In this document: in pieces, positions 1-7,193 of the stretch
How positions within the stretch are numbered: position 1 is the first letter of the stretch
Layout: each line of letters opens with the position of its first letter
Notes under the pieces: model-generated
The model's input: only the letters and a program-made list of their open reading frames with translations
What the model was told of the DNA's origin: nothing
Databases searched by the model: none
Position numbers and translations under genes: made by a program
Assembly: GCA_964642165.1 (NCBI GenBank)
Contig: CAZXOC010000146.1
Span: forward strand, 1-17,807
Length of the DNA stretch: 17,807 nucleotides
Direction: 5' to 3'
Source of the DNA: CAYRVX01 sp964642165
Lineage (GTDB): Bacteria > Planctomycetota > Phycisphaerae > SM23-33

Positions 1-136
1 GAGTGGAGTGGCGGAGGGGGAGTAGTTGTCCGCGAGGGTGCGGGGGTTCAGAGCGGAGTGTCGGGAGAATGTCGGCAGGGCGTCGGGAACGGAGCTGGCG
101 GGAGGGACGTGGCGGTGCCGGAATAGATCGCCGAGT
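1..136. other. left edge, no supported gene
   Basis: This is the stretch beyond the stop of the last leftward gene. I see no convincing gene in it. A 30-codon reading frame starts on the minus strand at a GTG that overlaps the stop of the 244-aa gene (GTGA at 138-135) and ends after about 90 bases, but it has no ribosome-binding site and no recognisable content. No terminator hairpin followed by a T run is visible, so the early operon may continue past the window edge. Confidence 0.4.
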
Positions 137-871
137 TCACGGGGGAATAGCGGCGGGAGAACCGGCCGATACGGGGGTGCTATCGAGGGTGGCGAGGGCA
201 TCGTGGAGGTGCCCCCGCAGGATGGCCGCTCGCCGCTCGGAGAGGAGGAGGTCGGCATGGCGACGGCCGAGGCAGCGGAGGATGGCAGCGCCGCCGGGTG
301 CCTCGCGCAGAACCTGGATCATGGCATCGGCGAGCTGCTCGGGACCAACCTGATGTGAGGCTAGCAGCGAGGCCAGTTCGTCGGGTTGCTGGCCGCCGCC
401 GGGGCCGGCGGCGAATCCGAACATGAGCTGCGCGACCTGCACGGCGGGGGCGGCGCGGCCGTAGAGCGTGGCCAGGAAAAACCAGTCACGCCCCATCCTC
501 GCGGCATGGCAACTGGCTCGGCGATAGGCCGCGCGGCCGGCGATGGCGCCCCAGCAGTAACCGTGTCCGGGCACGCCCAAGATCGCGCGGATTCGATGAT
601 GCACATGGCCATAGGCGGCGAGCTGGCGGAGGGCTCGCGTGCCCCTCAGGCCCAGCGTGGCGACGAGGCGGCGTCCTCGGCGCCAGTGGCCGCCGGCGGC
701 GAGCAGCTCGCAGCACAGGCGACGCAGCAGGTTATCCAGATCGCAGCGGCGATCGGGGAGGCCAGTCAGACCGATGGGATCGGCGCCGGGGCGGCGCATG
801 CGCCCGATGCGATAGGGGTGCGAGGTCTCGGGCAGATGCGGCGTGGGACAGATCAGATCATGCGTGCTCAT
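137..871 (-). CDS. unknown protein with winged-helix-like N-terminal half; last early-operon gene
   Basis: This encodes 244 aa. I do not recognise a named family. Residues about 42-110 read like a winged helix-turn-helix: a helical LRRLCCELLAAGG stretch, then RRLVATLGLRGTRALRQLAAYG, then a wing-like ILGVPGHGYCWG turn, as in many phage and bacterial DNA-binding domains. The C-terminal half is Ala- and Arg-rich and helical with no motif I can name. Its ATG lies inside the 3' end of the 68-aa gene upstream (14-base overlap), suggesting translational coupling. As the last gene of the early operon it sits where Mu carries the late activators Mor/C, so a transcription-activator role is possible, but this is position-based inference. 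The frame is more protein-like than the competing plus-strand frames. Confidence 0.6.
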   Translation of the reverse strand: MSTHDLICPTPHLPETSHPYRIGRMRRPGADPIGLTGLPDRRCDLDNLLRRLCCELLAAGGHWRRGRRLVATLGLRGTRALRQLAAYGHVHHRIRAILGVPGHGYCWGAIAGRAAYRRASCHAARMGRDWFFLATLYGRAAPAVQVAQLMFGFAAGPGGGQQPDELASLLASHQVGPEQLADAMIQVLREAPGGAAILRCLGRRHADLLLSERRAAILRGHLHDALATLDSTPVSAGSPAAIPP

Positions 872-1064
872 CGGCGGCGGCTCCGGGGCTGATGGAGAGA
901 TGGGCGCGGGCGATGCGGGCGCCGGCGGAGACGGCCACGCCCCGGCGGAGGGAGGCGAGGCGGTGGCCCGCGTCGGTGGCGTGGATGTGGAACGGAATCC
1001 TCGCCCCGAACGTGTAGACGGGCTGCCCCTCGTCGATCACGATCCATCCGTCGATCGGTCGCAT
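858..1064 (-). CDS. small unknown protein (68 aa)
   Basis: I chose the ATG at 1064 because an AGGGAGA ribosome-binding site lies about 5 nt upstream; the frame is open further upstream but lacks a better start. The product is 68 aa, starting MRPIDGWIVIDEGQPVYTF, which looks like a small beta-strand-rich domain followed by a basic helix. No family is recognised. The gene overlaps the 3' end of the 198-aa gene upstream by 28 bases and the start of the 244-aa gene downstream by 14 bases, so it is embedded in the early operon. Its function is unknown. Confidence 0.55.
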   Translation of the reverse strand: MRPIDGWIVIDEGQPVYTFGARIPFHIHATDAGHRLASLRRGVAVSAGARIARAHLSISPGAAADEHA

Positions 1065-1633
1065 GTGGTCTCCCTGCGGAACAAGCTGACAGCGAGGTTG
1101 TGAACGCGGCGGGGATTGTTGGTCAGGCCCTTGGGCCACGTATCGATGATGCGCTGGAGCAGCTCGCGGCGATCGGCCTCGGGCAGCTCGTCAAATCGCC
1201 GGTGCCAGGCGGCATCATCGGCGGCGGCGGCGGTCTTGTCGTCGGCGGCGCGGCGGCGGCGATCGTCGGCGGCCTCCTGCCGCTCGCGGTGGGCGGCGAG
1301 GTCCTCCACCCATCGGGTCACGTTGGAGATGTCGATCCAGCGGTCGAATGTCTTCCACGCGCCCCGCCGGCGCTGCCATTCCTGGCCGCCATAGAACTCC
1401 ACTGCCTGGCAGATCTCCTCGGCCGTGAACGTAGTTAGCAGGGCGCAGAGGTCCAGGTAGCGAGGCTGATTGATGACGCGCACGCGGCGGGCGGGCACGC
1501 AGCGGTTCCACGCCGCGACGATCGCCTCGACGGCGGTGGGGATCTGCTCCGGCGGCGTGCGGAAGTCCTGCGCGCGGAGCGGCCGGCCCGGCGGCCGGTA
1601 GGCGATGCGGACGGGGGAGTCGGGATCGGTCAT
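1037..1633 (-). CDS. early protein, possibly replication-loader-like
   Basis: This encodes 198 aa from the ATG at 1633. Residues about 30-105 contain VEAIVAAWNRCVPARRVRVI, an L-rich helix, FTAEEICQAVEFYGGQEW and GAWKTFDRWIDISNVTRWVE. That arrangement of WN, then EEI..A, then a W/F-D-W segment resembles the C-terminal domain of phage replication and helicase-loader proteins; I offer this as resemblance, not identification. After it come a charged RRRAADDKTAAAADD linker and a helical tail with RELLQRIIDTWP. The start is uncertain: a GTG at 1792 overlaps the gemA stop (GTGA) and would add 53 residues, but those read through an inverted repeat (1649-1745) and look non-protein-like. No strong ribosome-binding site supports either choice. 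Confidence 0.6.
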   Translation of the reverse strand: MTDPDSPVRIAYRPPGRPLRAQDFRTPPEQIPTAVEAIVAAWNRCVPARRVRVINQPRYLDLCALLTTFTAEEICQAVEFYGGQEWQRRRGAWKTFDRWIDISNVTRWVEDLAAHRERQEAADDRRRRAADDKTAAAADDAAWHRRFDELPEADRRELLQRIIDTWPKGLTNNPRRVHNLAVSLFRRETTCDRSTDGS

Positions 1634-1648
1634 GGCGGCACCCGGAAG

Positions 1649-1745
1649 GGCGCCGCCGGATGGCAGCTCGCGCCGGGCCGGGCGAGTCGGCGAGGAGTCG
1701 TGGGGGCCTGCCGATCCGCCCCGCGAGCCGCCATCCGGCGGCGCC
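1649..1745. repeat. 24-bp inverted repeat between early genes
   Basis: The two arms are 1649-1672 and 1722-1745. They are reverse complements at 23 of 24 positions; the arm core is GGCGCCGCCGGATGGC. The arms are separated by 49 bases. The repeat lies between gemA (ends 1789) and the 198-aa gene (starts 1633). It is unrelated in sequence to the 27-nt palindromic element family elsewhere in the window. It could form a long RNA hairpin in the early transcript or be the ends of a short mobile remnant. Confidence 0.75.
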
Positions 1746-1788
1746 ATGTTGAAGAGCTTCGCTGCAATTTGCATCAGATTGCACCAGT

Positions 1789-2247
1789 TCACCCGCCGGC
1801 GGCCCGTTGCCGGCCGGGCGTCCAGTGGCGTCGTTTCATCGCCTTGAGGCCCTCCAGGAGGCGGGCGAGCCAGTACGCGGGGGCGTCGTCGAGGCGGCGG
1901 TGGTCGCCGCAGGTCATGTGCGGCCCGGCGAGGAACGATTCGAGCTGCGAGTCGGTCAGGCCGATCTCGCGTGCCTCCCGGCGGATCCGCCATCGCAGCG
2001 AATCGCCGGGACCGGCGGTCCCGTCCTGATCCGCCCAGTAGGCGGCCGAAAAGCCGGCGAGCTGCCCGCCGGCGGCCCGCTCGTAGTGGGCCACCACGGC
2101 GATGAAGCCCTCGCGGGTCCAGGCGGGATCGGCCGCCGACGCGCAGCCGCCCACATTCGCCTGGATCATCCGGCGCGCCGCATCGTCGAGCCCGAGACGC
2201 CTCGGGATGACGTGCAGCATGCGGATCTGTTTCATCGAGAGTTTCAT
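1789..2247 (-). CDS. gemA: GemA-like protein (Mu gp16 family, DUF1018)
   Basis: This encodes 152 aa. The N-terminus MKQIRMLHVIPRRLGLDDAA, followed by an RMIQANVGG and CASAADPAWTREGF segment, matches the Mu gp16/GemA family pattern of a QI..LHV..R.LGLDD helix and a Gly/Ser-rich motif leading into a helix. The C-terminal part (ESFLAGPHMTCGDHRRL, then YWLARLLEGLKAM) matches the second conserved block. In Mu, GemA is an early protein reported to affect host gene expression and DNA topology. Its position downstream of the transposase and ATPase genes fits a Mu-like early operon. The start at 2247 has only a weak ribosome-binding site; a second ATG is 4 codons in. About 150 bases without a clear gene separate it from its upstream neighbour. 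Confidence 0.75.
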   Translation of the reverse strand: MKLSMKQIRMLHVIPRRLGLDDAARRMIQANVGGCASAADPAWTREGFIAVVAHYERAAGGQLAGFSAAYWADQDGTAGPGDSLRWRIRREAREIGLTDSQLESFLAGPHMTCGDHRRLDDAPAYWLARLLEGLKAMKRRHWTPGRQRAAGG

Positions 2248-2396
2248 GGCCGATCACCGTCAACAGGAGGTCGCGCTGAGTGCCTTCGCGGTAGCGGTTT
2301 GTTTTCCATTCGCGTTCAGTTGTCTCCCGACCTGAGCTATCAGCTAGGACAGCATGAACTCCAAACACCCGATCCCGGCACTCGGCGCGATCGTCT

Positions 2397-2885
2397 CTAT
2401 CGCCGCGTCGCCGCATCGACGGCGGCGATCATGCTCTGCAATCGGCGGCACAGTCGGCGGCGCGCCCCGCGGCGCGTGAGGGCCTGGCCGCCCGCCAGGA
2501 TCAGCTTGCCCATCTGATCCGGCCGGCCGGGGCCGGCGATCATCCGGCGGCGCAGCTCGCACCAACATCGGCGCAGGGGCAGGCCCGCCGGCCGCCGCGA
2601 GGGATGGGCCAGCATGTAGTGGATGGACCGCCCCTCGGGCGGCGTGGCGGCGCGGAGCGCGTCGCCGAGGTCGTTCGCCAGATAGGCGAGCGCCCCCAGG
2701 CGGCTCTCGTCGCGCCACCACGGCCAGCAGGGCCAGCCCAAGTGGGCGACCCAGCAGTACCAGCCGGGACCCGCCGGGCCGCTGCGCGTCAGTCGCTGCT
2801 CGACAGCGATGTCGCCGGCCAGGTACTGGCGGCGGCCGCACCATTCGGCGCCCGGCTCGGCGATCTGCCAGTTGCGCCCGGTCAT
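2397..2885 (-). CDS. unknown early protein, Trp-rich (162 aa)
   Basis: The ATG at 2885 overlaps the stop of the upstream 61-aa gene as ATGA, the pattern used throughout this operon, so I chose it over the upstream in-frame start. The 162-aa product starts MTGRNWQIAEPGAEWCGRRQY and has a Trp-rich segment at about residues 43-60 (GWYCWVAHLGWPCWPWW), then a helical middle and a strongly basic C-terminus (RRGARRRLCRRLQ). I do not recognise a family. The Trp cluster might be a membrane-contacting or packed hydrophobic segment; nothing in it points to catalysis. Confidence 0.55.
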   Translation of the reverse strand: MTGRNWQIAEPGAEWCGRRQYLAGDIAVEQRLTRSGPAGPGWYCWVAHLGWPCWPWWRDESRLGALAYLANDLGDALRAATPPEGRSIHYMLAHPSRRPAGLPLRRCWCELRRRMIAGPGRPDQMGKLILAGGQALTRRGARRRLCRRLQSMIAAVDAATRR

Positions 2886-3067
2886 GCGGCAGCCGCCCGG
2901 CGCGCGGCGTCCTGCATGTCGCGGAGGGCGGCGATGCAGGCGATCGCGGCGTTGTTGCGGTCCTTGCGGCGGGGGCCGGTGTAGACGACGATCTGGGAGT
3001 CGATGTCCGTGATGACCATGTGCCACCACTCGCCCGTCCGCACCATCTCGGCGCCGTAGTTGCCCAT
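2882..3067 (-). CDS. small unknown early protein (61 aa)
   Basis: This encodes 61 aa from the ATG at 3067, with a clear GGGAGA ribosome-binding site 6 nt upstream and an ATGA overlap with the next gene. The sequence starts MGNYGAEMVRTGEWWHMVIT, continues with beta-strand-like DIDSQIVVYTG, and ends in an Ala-rich helix. It looks like a small strand-strand-helix domain. The family and function are unknown. It lies 3 bases downstream of the 84-aa gene's stop. Confidence 0.6.
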   Translation of the reverse strand: MGNYGAEMVRTGEWWHMVITDIDSQIVVYTGPRRKDRNNAAIACIAALRDMQDAARRAAAA

Positions 3068-3070
3068 GCG

Positions 3071-3325
3071 CTATCTCCCGTAAAGTGGTGCCCGTTGTGC
3101 AAGTTCCACTCGCGTGTCCAGGTAGACGGTCGGCTGCCCCGGCGCCAGCGATCGCACGGCGACGGAGGCGAAGCGGCGGTTGTTCCGGAAGATCGCCTTC
3201 GCCAGTCCGATCGCGTCGTCCAGCTCCTCGCGGAACGGGTGGATCGCCTCCGTATCGTAGAGCACTCGCGACTCGGGCGGCCGAAACGGCTCATTCGGAC
3301 GATGCTGGACCATCACGCAGTACAC
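3071..3325 (-). CDS. small unknown early protein (84 aa)
   Basis: I chose the GTG at 3325 because GGGAGAG lies 5 nt upstream; an ATG four codons further in (3313) is the alternative. The frame extends upstream to 3430, but that part is palindromic element DNA and unlikely to be coding. The 84-aa product begins with a short beta-like segment (YCVMVQHRP) and has a central helix EELDDAIGLAKAIFRNN and a strand-rich end (VAVRSLAPGQPTVYLDTRVE). No family is recognised. It is the first gene after the MuB-like ATPase and is separated from it by a palindromic element. Confidence 0.6.
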   Translation of the reverse strand: MYCVMVQHRPNEPFRPPESRVLYDTEAIHPFREELDDAIGLAKAIFRNNRRFASVAVRSLAPGQPTVYLDTRVELAQRAPLYGR

Positions 3326-3351
3326 GGCGTCTCTCCCGGCGGGCCCATCCG

Positions 3352-3421
3352 TCCCGCCGCGTTGCGGCGGGAAACGGCGGGCAAGCCCGCCCGCTACACG
3401 ACCCCGACGAACGTCGGGGTC
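3352..3421. repeat. REP-like palindromic element, locus A (single core)
   Basis: An inverted 27-nt core at 3373-3399 (centre GCGGGCAAGCCCGC) is flanked on both sides by perfect hairpins. The left one has stem TCCCGCCGC (3352-3360) pairing with 3364-3372; the right one has stem GACCCCGAC (3400-3408) pairing with 3413-3421. The usual CTAAAC end of the core is CTACAC here. The right hairpin carries the stop codon of the MuB-like gene. It fills the gap between the MuB-like and 84-aa genes. Confidence 0.85.
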
Positions 3422-4616
3422 AGCCCGCACGCCGGGCGGGGCGTCCGTGCCCCTCGTCGCCCGGATCGCTCGGCTCCGTCACGAACGGGTCCGGTGCGGC
3501 GGGGTGCTCCATCGCCTGCCCGACGAGAGGCGCCACGGCGTCCATCTCGGACACGGAATATCTCGCCTCGCGCCCCGCCGCCTCGGCGACGTCCGCCACG
3601 GCGTGGAGGCGCTGCATCACGTTTCGGAGTGCCCCGTCGCGCAGGGCCAGGCGACGCGACCGCCCCTCGCGGACGGGGCGGTTGGCGACGCGCTCGTGCA
3701 GGTAGCGGTAGCTGCCGGCCGGCAGCGCCCGCCGGCGCCCCATCGACACCAGGACGGCGTCGGCGACGCTGCGGACGTCGGCGGCGGGGATCTCCGCCGT
3801 CACGGCCAGCCGCCAGACGCGCCCCGCGCGGCTGCGGAGCTGCTCGTAGCCGCCGGGCAGCCCGCGGGCCGAGTGGAGCTGCTCGTCGAGCCGCCACGTA
3901 TCGGCCAGGACCAGGGGGCAGCGGCACCGCGGATCGTCGTGGAGGTTCCGCAGCAGATTGACCGCGCCCGGCATGACGCTGGTGGCCTCGTCCAGGAGGA
4001 TCGTCACGGGCGCCGCGCGGCCGCCGGCGTAGCGGGCGGCGAGCTGCTTGCGGACGGCCTGGTAGACGACGACGGTCGATCCTCGCTTGGGCGGCGCCAC
4101 GCCCAGGGCGCCCGCCAGCTCCCAGGCGATCGACGCCTTGGCGTGGCAGGCCTCTCCGCCGGCCAAGAGGATCGCCTTGTCGCCCAGGCGCCGTGCATAC
4201 TCCCGCAGCGCCACCGTCTTGCCCGCGCCGGCGGGCGTGACGATCAGCCCGATCGTCTGCCGCCGCGTCGCGCCGGTGCAGACGGTCAGGATCGCGCGCC
4301 CGATCGACGTGGGCACGTACTCGCCGGCCTCGATGGGGGCCTGGTCGGCGCGCTCGGCCAGCCACGCGCGGGCGCGCTTGAGGATCTTCTGGACGTTGCC
4401 GCGGTACGTGCCCCGGCGCGTCTTGTTCCAGGCCGCCCGGCTGATCGCGAGTATGCCCGCCATCGCCTGGTCGGAGATGCTCTCCAGCGTCTGGATCTCG
4501 CAGACGCTGCGGATGATCTCCCGGGCCTCCTGTCGCGCGACGTCCCTGTCCCGTGCCGCCATCATCTTCTCCCCGTGGCCCAGCCTCCGCAGGGCCGCGT
4601 CATCCGTCTTGGCCAT
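3420..4616 (-). CDS. MuB-like AAA+ ATPase, transposition target-DNA activator
   Basis: This encodes 398 aa. Residues 127-134 (TPAGAGKT) form the Walker A motif and ILLDEA (206-211) the Walker B. Residues about 35-80 (VCEIQTLESISDQAMAGILAISRAAWNKTRRGTYRG) form a Cro-like helix-turn-helix N-terminal domain, as in MuB/IstB-type transposition ATPases. The family coats target DNA using ATP and delivers it to the MuA transpososome. The ATG at 4616 has GAGGAG 7 nt upstream and overlaps the end of the transposase gene by 17 bases, so the two are coupled; the longer frame up to 4697 is rejected for lack of these signals. It is longer than Mu B (about 310 aa), with an extended basic and acidic C-terminal tail. 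Its stop codon lies in the hairpin of palindromic locus A. Confidence 0.88.
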   Translation of the reverse strand: MAKTDDAALRRLGHGEKMMAARDRDVARQEAREIIRSVCEIQTLESISDQAMAGILAISRAAWNKTRRGTYRGNVQKILKRARAWLAERADQAPIEAGEYVPTSIGRAILTVCTGATRRQTIGLIVTPAGAGKTVALREYARRLGDKAILLAGGEACHAKASIAWELAGALGVAPPKRGSTVVVYQAVRKQLAARYAGGRAAPVTILLDEATSVMPGAVNLLRNLHDDPRCRCPLVLADTWRLDEQLHSARGLPGGYEQLRSRAGRVWRLAVTAEIPAADVRSVADAVLVSMGRRRALPAGSYRYLHERVANRPVREGRSRRLALRDGALRNVMQRLHAVADVAEAAGREARYSVSEMDAVAPLVGQAMEHPAAPDPFVTEPSDPGDEGHGRPARRAG

Positions 4617-6897
4617 CGCTCGACTCCTCTTCGTAGGCCTCGGCCAGGATCTCGATCGCCGAGGCGGGTCCGGCCGCCTCGGCGCCGATCGAATCATCCG
4701 TTCCCGTCGCCCGCGCGTAGAACTCGGCCGCGCCGATCGCGGCGGCGGCCTGCCCCGGCGGTTCGGCCCCGCCGGCCTGTGCGGCCGCCGAGATCTCCCC
4801 CGCCAGCGGCACCACGGGCGGCGCCGGCGGCGCGGGCGCGGGCGGAGGTTCCAGCCTCCCCGCCGCCCGCGCTCCGGCCGCCTGGGCCGCCAGCAGCGCC
4901 TCGTGGCTCGACTGCTGCAGCTCTCGCGTCCGCCCCGCCAGCGCGTTGCGGATTCGCCGCTGCGCGGCGATCATGGTGCCGAGGTCCTCGGCGTCCCGCG
5001 CGTCGCCCGACGTGGCGGCCAGGGGATGCGCCCGCCGGCGCGGGCGGGCGATGCACAGGAACCGCCCGTCGCGGTCGAAGACCCAGATCCGGCTGGCGTC
5101 GCCGTCGTCGTACTTGTAGATGACCTTGCGGCGTGTGTCGCGTCCGCTCGCGCACCGCCAGCCCTCTAGCTCATCCGCCCAGTAGTAGGCCCGGTGGGCC
5201 CGGACATAGATGCCGTTGCGGGCCACGACCACGGGGCGCGACGGCATCAGGAGCAGTGCGAGATCCTCATCCGTCGGCCGGCGGACCTCGAAATTCACCG
5301 CCCGCAGCTCGCGGAAGGCCGCCAGGGCGCTTCGCGGCTTGCTGGCCGCCGAGGGGCTCTCGCGGAGTGCGTAATCCTCCGCGATCCAGGCGGCCAGCGC
5401 CCGGCGGACGGCGTCCAGGTCGAGGCCGCCGGCGGCGGCCTCGGCGGCCGATCCCTTGCGCGCGATGAGCCGCGCCGTGGACTCCGGGCGGCTCCGCTCG
5501 TCGTGGCCGGCGTAGGTGTCGAAGGTGCGGTCGAATCGCTCCGACATGATCCGGAAAAACGGCTCGATCAGCTTGGCGCGGGCGTTGTACGGCAAGGCCC
5601 ACGTCACGCCGATGCGGAGCAGCTCCAGGACGGGGGCGATGACGTCTTCGGGGACGAGGGGGCGGGGGGATGGCTTGCGGGGGGGACGTCGGCGTCGTTG
5701 GTCGTCGGGGGTGCCCGTCCCGACGTCGTATCGGGACGGGAACGCGGGGCAAGCCCCGCCGTTAAACGGGCGCGCGGCGGCGTCGTTTAGCGGGCGGGCT
5801 TGCCCGCCGCTGCGGTCCGCCTCCGGCGGACCGCCCGCGCTTCGTCGATCCGACCCGCGCTTCGTGCGTCCCCCCGCAAACCGGCGGGCGCGGAAGTCCT
5901 TGCCGTTGTCCAGGTACAAAGACTGCGGGCAGCCGTGCTCGCGGATGCCCTGCGTGAAAACGCTCATCACCTGGTTGGCGTCCGGGGACTCGAATCGCAG
6001 GCTCCACGCCACGGGCATCCAGCTCCGCGCGTCGAGGTACATCGTCAGCCACGGGCGATGCCACCGCCACTCGCCGTCGACGCGGCGGGGGACGAACAGG
6101 TCCAACAGGCGATGGTCCGCGACCCAGCACTCCATGGCCGCCACGCGCGACCAGTCGCGCAGGACGTCCGGCATGGCCCGGTCGCGGAAGCGCCGGGGGT
6201 CCCGCCCGGCGTCGATCAGCTTGGGGTCGAGCTTTTCCGCGACGTACTCCTGGACCCGCCGCAAGGCCGGAACCGCCCAGCCCCGCGAGGCGGCGATCGC
6301 CAGGCAGCGGTCGCGGCAGACGGCCAGGTTGGGGCGGTTCTCCGAGAGGTACATGCCGACGATGAACTCCATGGCCTCCGGGCTCCACGGCGGCGGCGCG
6401 GCCGCAGAGCCCCGCCGATCGGCCAGGGAGCCGATGCCGCCCCGGCGGACCTTTTGGCGCCACCGCAGCAGGCTGCGGACGCTGATCCGCGCGGCCGCGT
6501 GGACGGCCCGCCAGGCCTCGACGAAACGCCTGCCGAAAAGCTCGGCGGACATGCCCGCCGGCCGGTGGGCCAGGGCCTGCTCGTACGCCCGGACGGCGCG
6601 GTAGCGCTCGACGATGCCCGCCCGCTGGCGGGCGGAGAGGCCCGCCAGGGGATCGTCCGCCAGCAGCGGCGCCGCCGGCTCGCCCCGCGCGATCCGCAGC
6701 GCCGGCACGCCGTCGGCGCGAATCCACCACCGCCCCCGCCGGTCCCGCACGGCCGGCAGCAGTCCCTGTCGGCAGCGGCGCTGGACCGTCCGCCCGTCGC
6801 AGCCCAGGACGCGGGCCGCCTCGGCGACGGAGACGCAGCCGGCGGGGATCGCGTCCACGGATTCCACGGATTCCACGGACGGGGCGGGGGCGGTCAT
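4600..6897 (-). CDS. MuA-like DDE transposase with a palindromic element inside the catalytic domain
   Basis: This encodes 765 aa. Residues 17-75 are an excisionase/MerR-like helix-turn-helix (VSVAEAARVLGCDGRTVQRR). Residues about 90-235 are helical DNA-binding segments. The RNase H-type integrase core carries D261 (CWVADHRLLDLFVP), D330 (SLYLDNGKDF) and E445 (AKLIEPFF), the DDE triad. Residues about 550-620 match the MuA C-terminal beta-barrel, and the Ala/Pro-rich tail should hold the MuB-contact region. It would catalyse phage integration and replicative transposition. The D330-E445 gap is 115 residues against 56 in Mu A; residues about 355-395 are encoded by an inverted pair of palindromic elements (5714-5834). 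The frame is intact. The ATG at 6897 has GGGAGG 7 nt upstream and an ATGA overlap with the zinc-protein gene. Activity with the insert is unknown. Confidence 0.92.
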   Translation of the reverse strand: MTAPAPSVESVESVDAIPAGCVSVAEAARVLGCDGRTVQRRCRQGLLPAVRDRRGRWWIRADGVPALRIARGEPAAPLLADDPLAGLSARQRAGIVERYRAVRAYEQALAHRPAGMSAELFGRRFVEAWRAVHAAARISVRSLLRWRQKVRRGGIGSLADRRGSAAAPPPWSPEAMEFIVGMYLSENRPNLAVCRDRCLAIAASRGWAVPALRRVQEYVAEKLDPKLIDAGRDPRRFRDRAMPDVLRDWSRVAAMECWVADHRLLDLFVPRRVDGEWRWHRPWLTMYLDARSWMPVAWSLRFESPDANQVMSVFTQGIREHGCPQSLYLDNGKDFRARRFAGGRTKRGSDRRSAGGPPEADRSGGQARPLNDAAARPFNGGACPAFPSRYDVGTGTPDDQRRRRPPRKPSPRPLVPEDVIAPVLELLRIGVTWALPYNARAKLIEPFFRIMSERFDRTFDTYAGHDERSRPESTARLIARKGSAAEAAAGGLDLDAVRRALAAWIAEDYALRESPSAASKPRSALAAFRELRAVNFEVRRPTDEDLALLLMPSRPVVVARNGIYVRAHRAYYWADELEGWRCASGRDTRRKVIYKYDDGDASRIWVFDRDGRFLCIARPRRRAHPLAATSGDARDAEDLGTMIAAQRRIRNALAGRTRELQQSSHEALLAAQAAGARAAGRLEPPPAPAPPAPPVVPLAGEISAAAQAGGAEPPGQAAAAIGAAEFYARATGTDDSIGAEAAGPASAIEILAEAYEEESSDGQDG
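5714..5834. repeat. REP/BIME-like inverted pair, locus B, inside the transposase gene
   Basis: The order is: a hairpin with stem CCCGTCCCGA (5714-5723 with 5731-5740), an inverted core 5741-5767, a 17-nt spacer, a direct core 5785-5811, and a hairpin with stem GCGGTCCGCC (5812-5821 with 5825-5834, loop tcc). The two cores are of different subtypes (GGGGCAAGCCCC versus CGGGCTTGCCCG centres). A 12-bp direct repeat, CCCGCGCTTCGT, follows at 5834-5845 and 5854-5865. The pair is translated in frame on the minus strand as SGGQARPLN and FNGGACPAF. Confidence 0.9.
6854..6880. repeat. 9-bp tandem repeat at the transposase 5' end
   Basis: Three tandem copies of TCCACGGAT (the last ends in C) lie near the start of the transposase gene. 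On the minus strand they encode the SVESVESVD stretch at residues 7-15. The unit length of 9 keeps the frame. A different 9-bp tandem array lies at 11422-11466. Confidence 0.85.
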
Positions 6898-7193
6898 GAC
6901 GGGACCTCCCCCGTCGCCATCGCCCGGCGAAGGCCGGCGGCCTGGTCGTCGCCATGGGGGGGCACGTGCGAGGTGTGCCGCTCGACGAAGTGCCGTTCCG
7001 CGCATCGGCTGCAGAGCCAGAGGCCGCAGAAAAAGCATTTGTACGCCTTGCGGACGAGCATCCGGCGCCCGCACGGGCAGTCGATCTCGACGGCCTGGAC
7101 GCCGGCGGCGTGGAGCTGCGCGAGCTGGTGGCGCAGCATCATCCGCTTGCCGTGAATGTCGGGCTCGTCCACTTCTTCGTTGCGGAGGATCAT
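6894..7193 (-). CDS. small Cys-rich zinc-binding protein (99 aa)
   Basis: This encodes 99 aa from the ATG at 7193, which overlaps the preceding stop as ATGA and has GAGG 7 nt upstream; its own stop overlaps the transposase ATG. Residues 39-73 hold C39, C41, C53, C56, C61, C64, H68 and H73 (CPCGRRM, then YKCFFCGLWLCSRCAERHF). That is enough ligands for two zinc ions, in a zinc-ribbon or treble-clef-like arrangement. The N-terminal part has a helix (MMLRHQLAQLHAAGVQ). No named family is recognised. Its place directly before the transposase gene suggests an early accessory or regulatory role, such as binding nucleic acid or a host protein; this is inference from position. Confidence 0.75.
   Translation of the reverse strand: MILRNEEVDEPDIHGKRMMLRHQLAQLHAAGVQAVEIDCPCGRRMLVRKAYKCFFCGLWLCSRCAERHFVERHTSHVPPHGDDQAAGLRRAMATGEVPS

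Noticed and set aside
2244..2309. 21-codon minus-strand ORF overlapping the gemA start as ATGA
   Set aside because: The overlap fits the operon style, but there is no ribosome-binding site at usable distance and the peptide is too short to judge.
3447..5123. 558-aa plus-strand ORF opposite the MuB-like and transposase genes
   Set aside because: It is antisense to genes with clear Walker and DDE motifs; its sequence is low-complexity Arg/Ala/Pro with no domain.
4600..6897. Transposase as a pseudogene because of the element insertion
   Set aside because: The frame is uninterrupted, all three catalytic residues and the C-terminal beta-barrel are present, and the insert is in an open frame; loss of function cannot be claimed.
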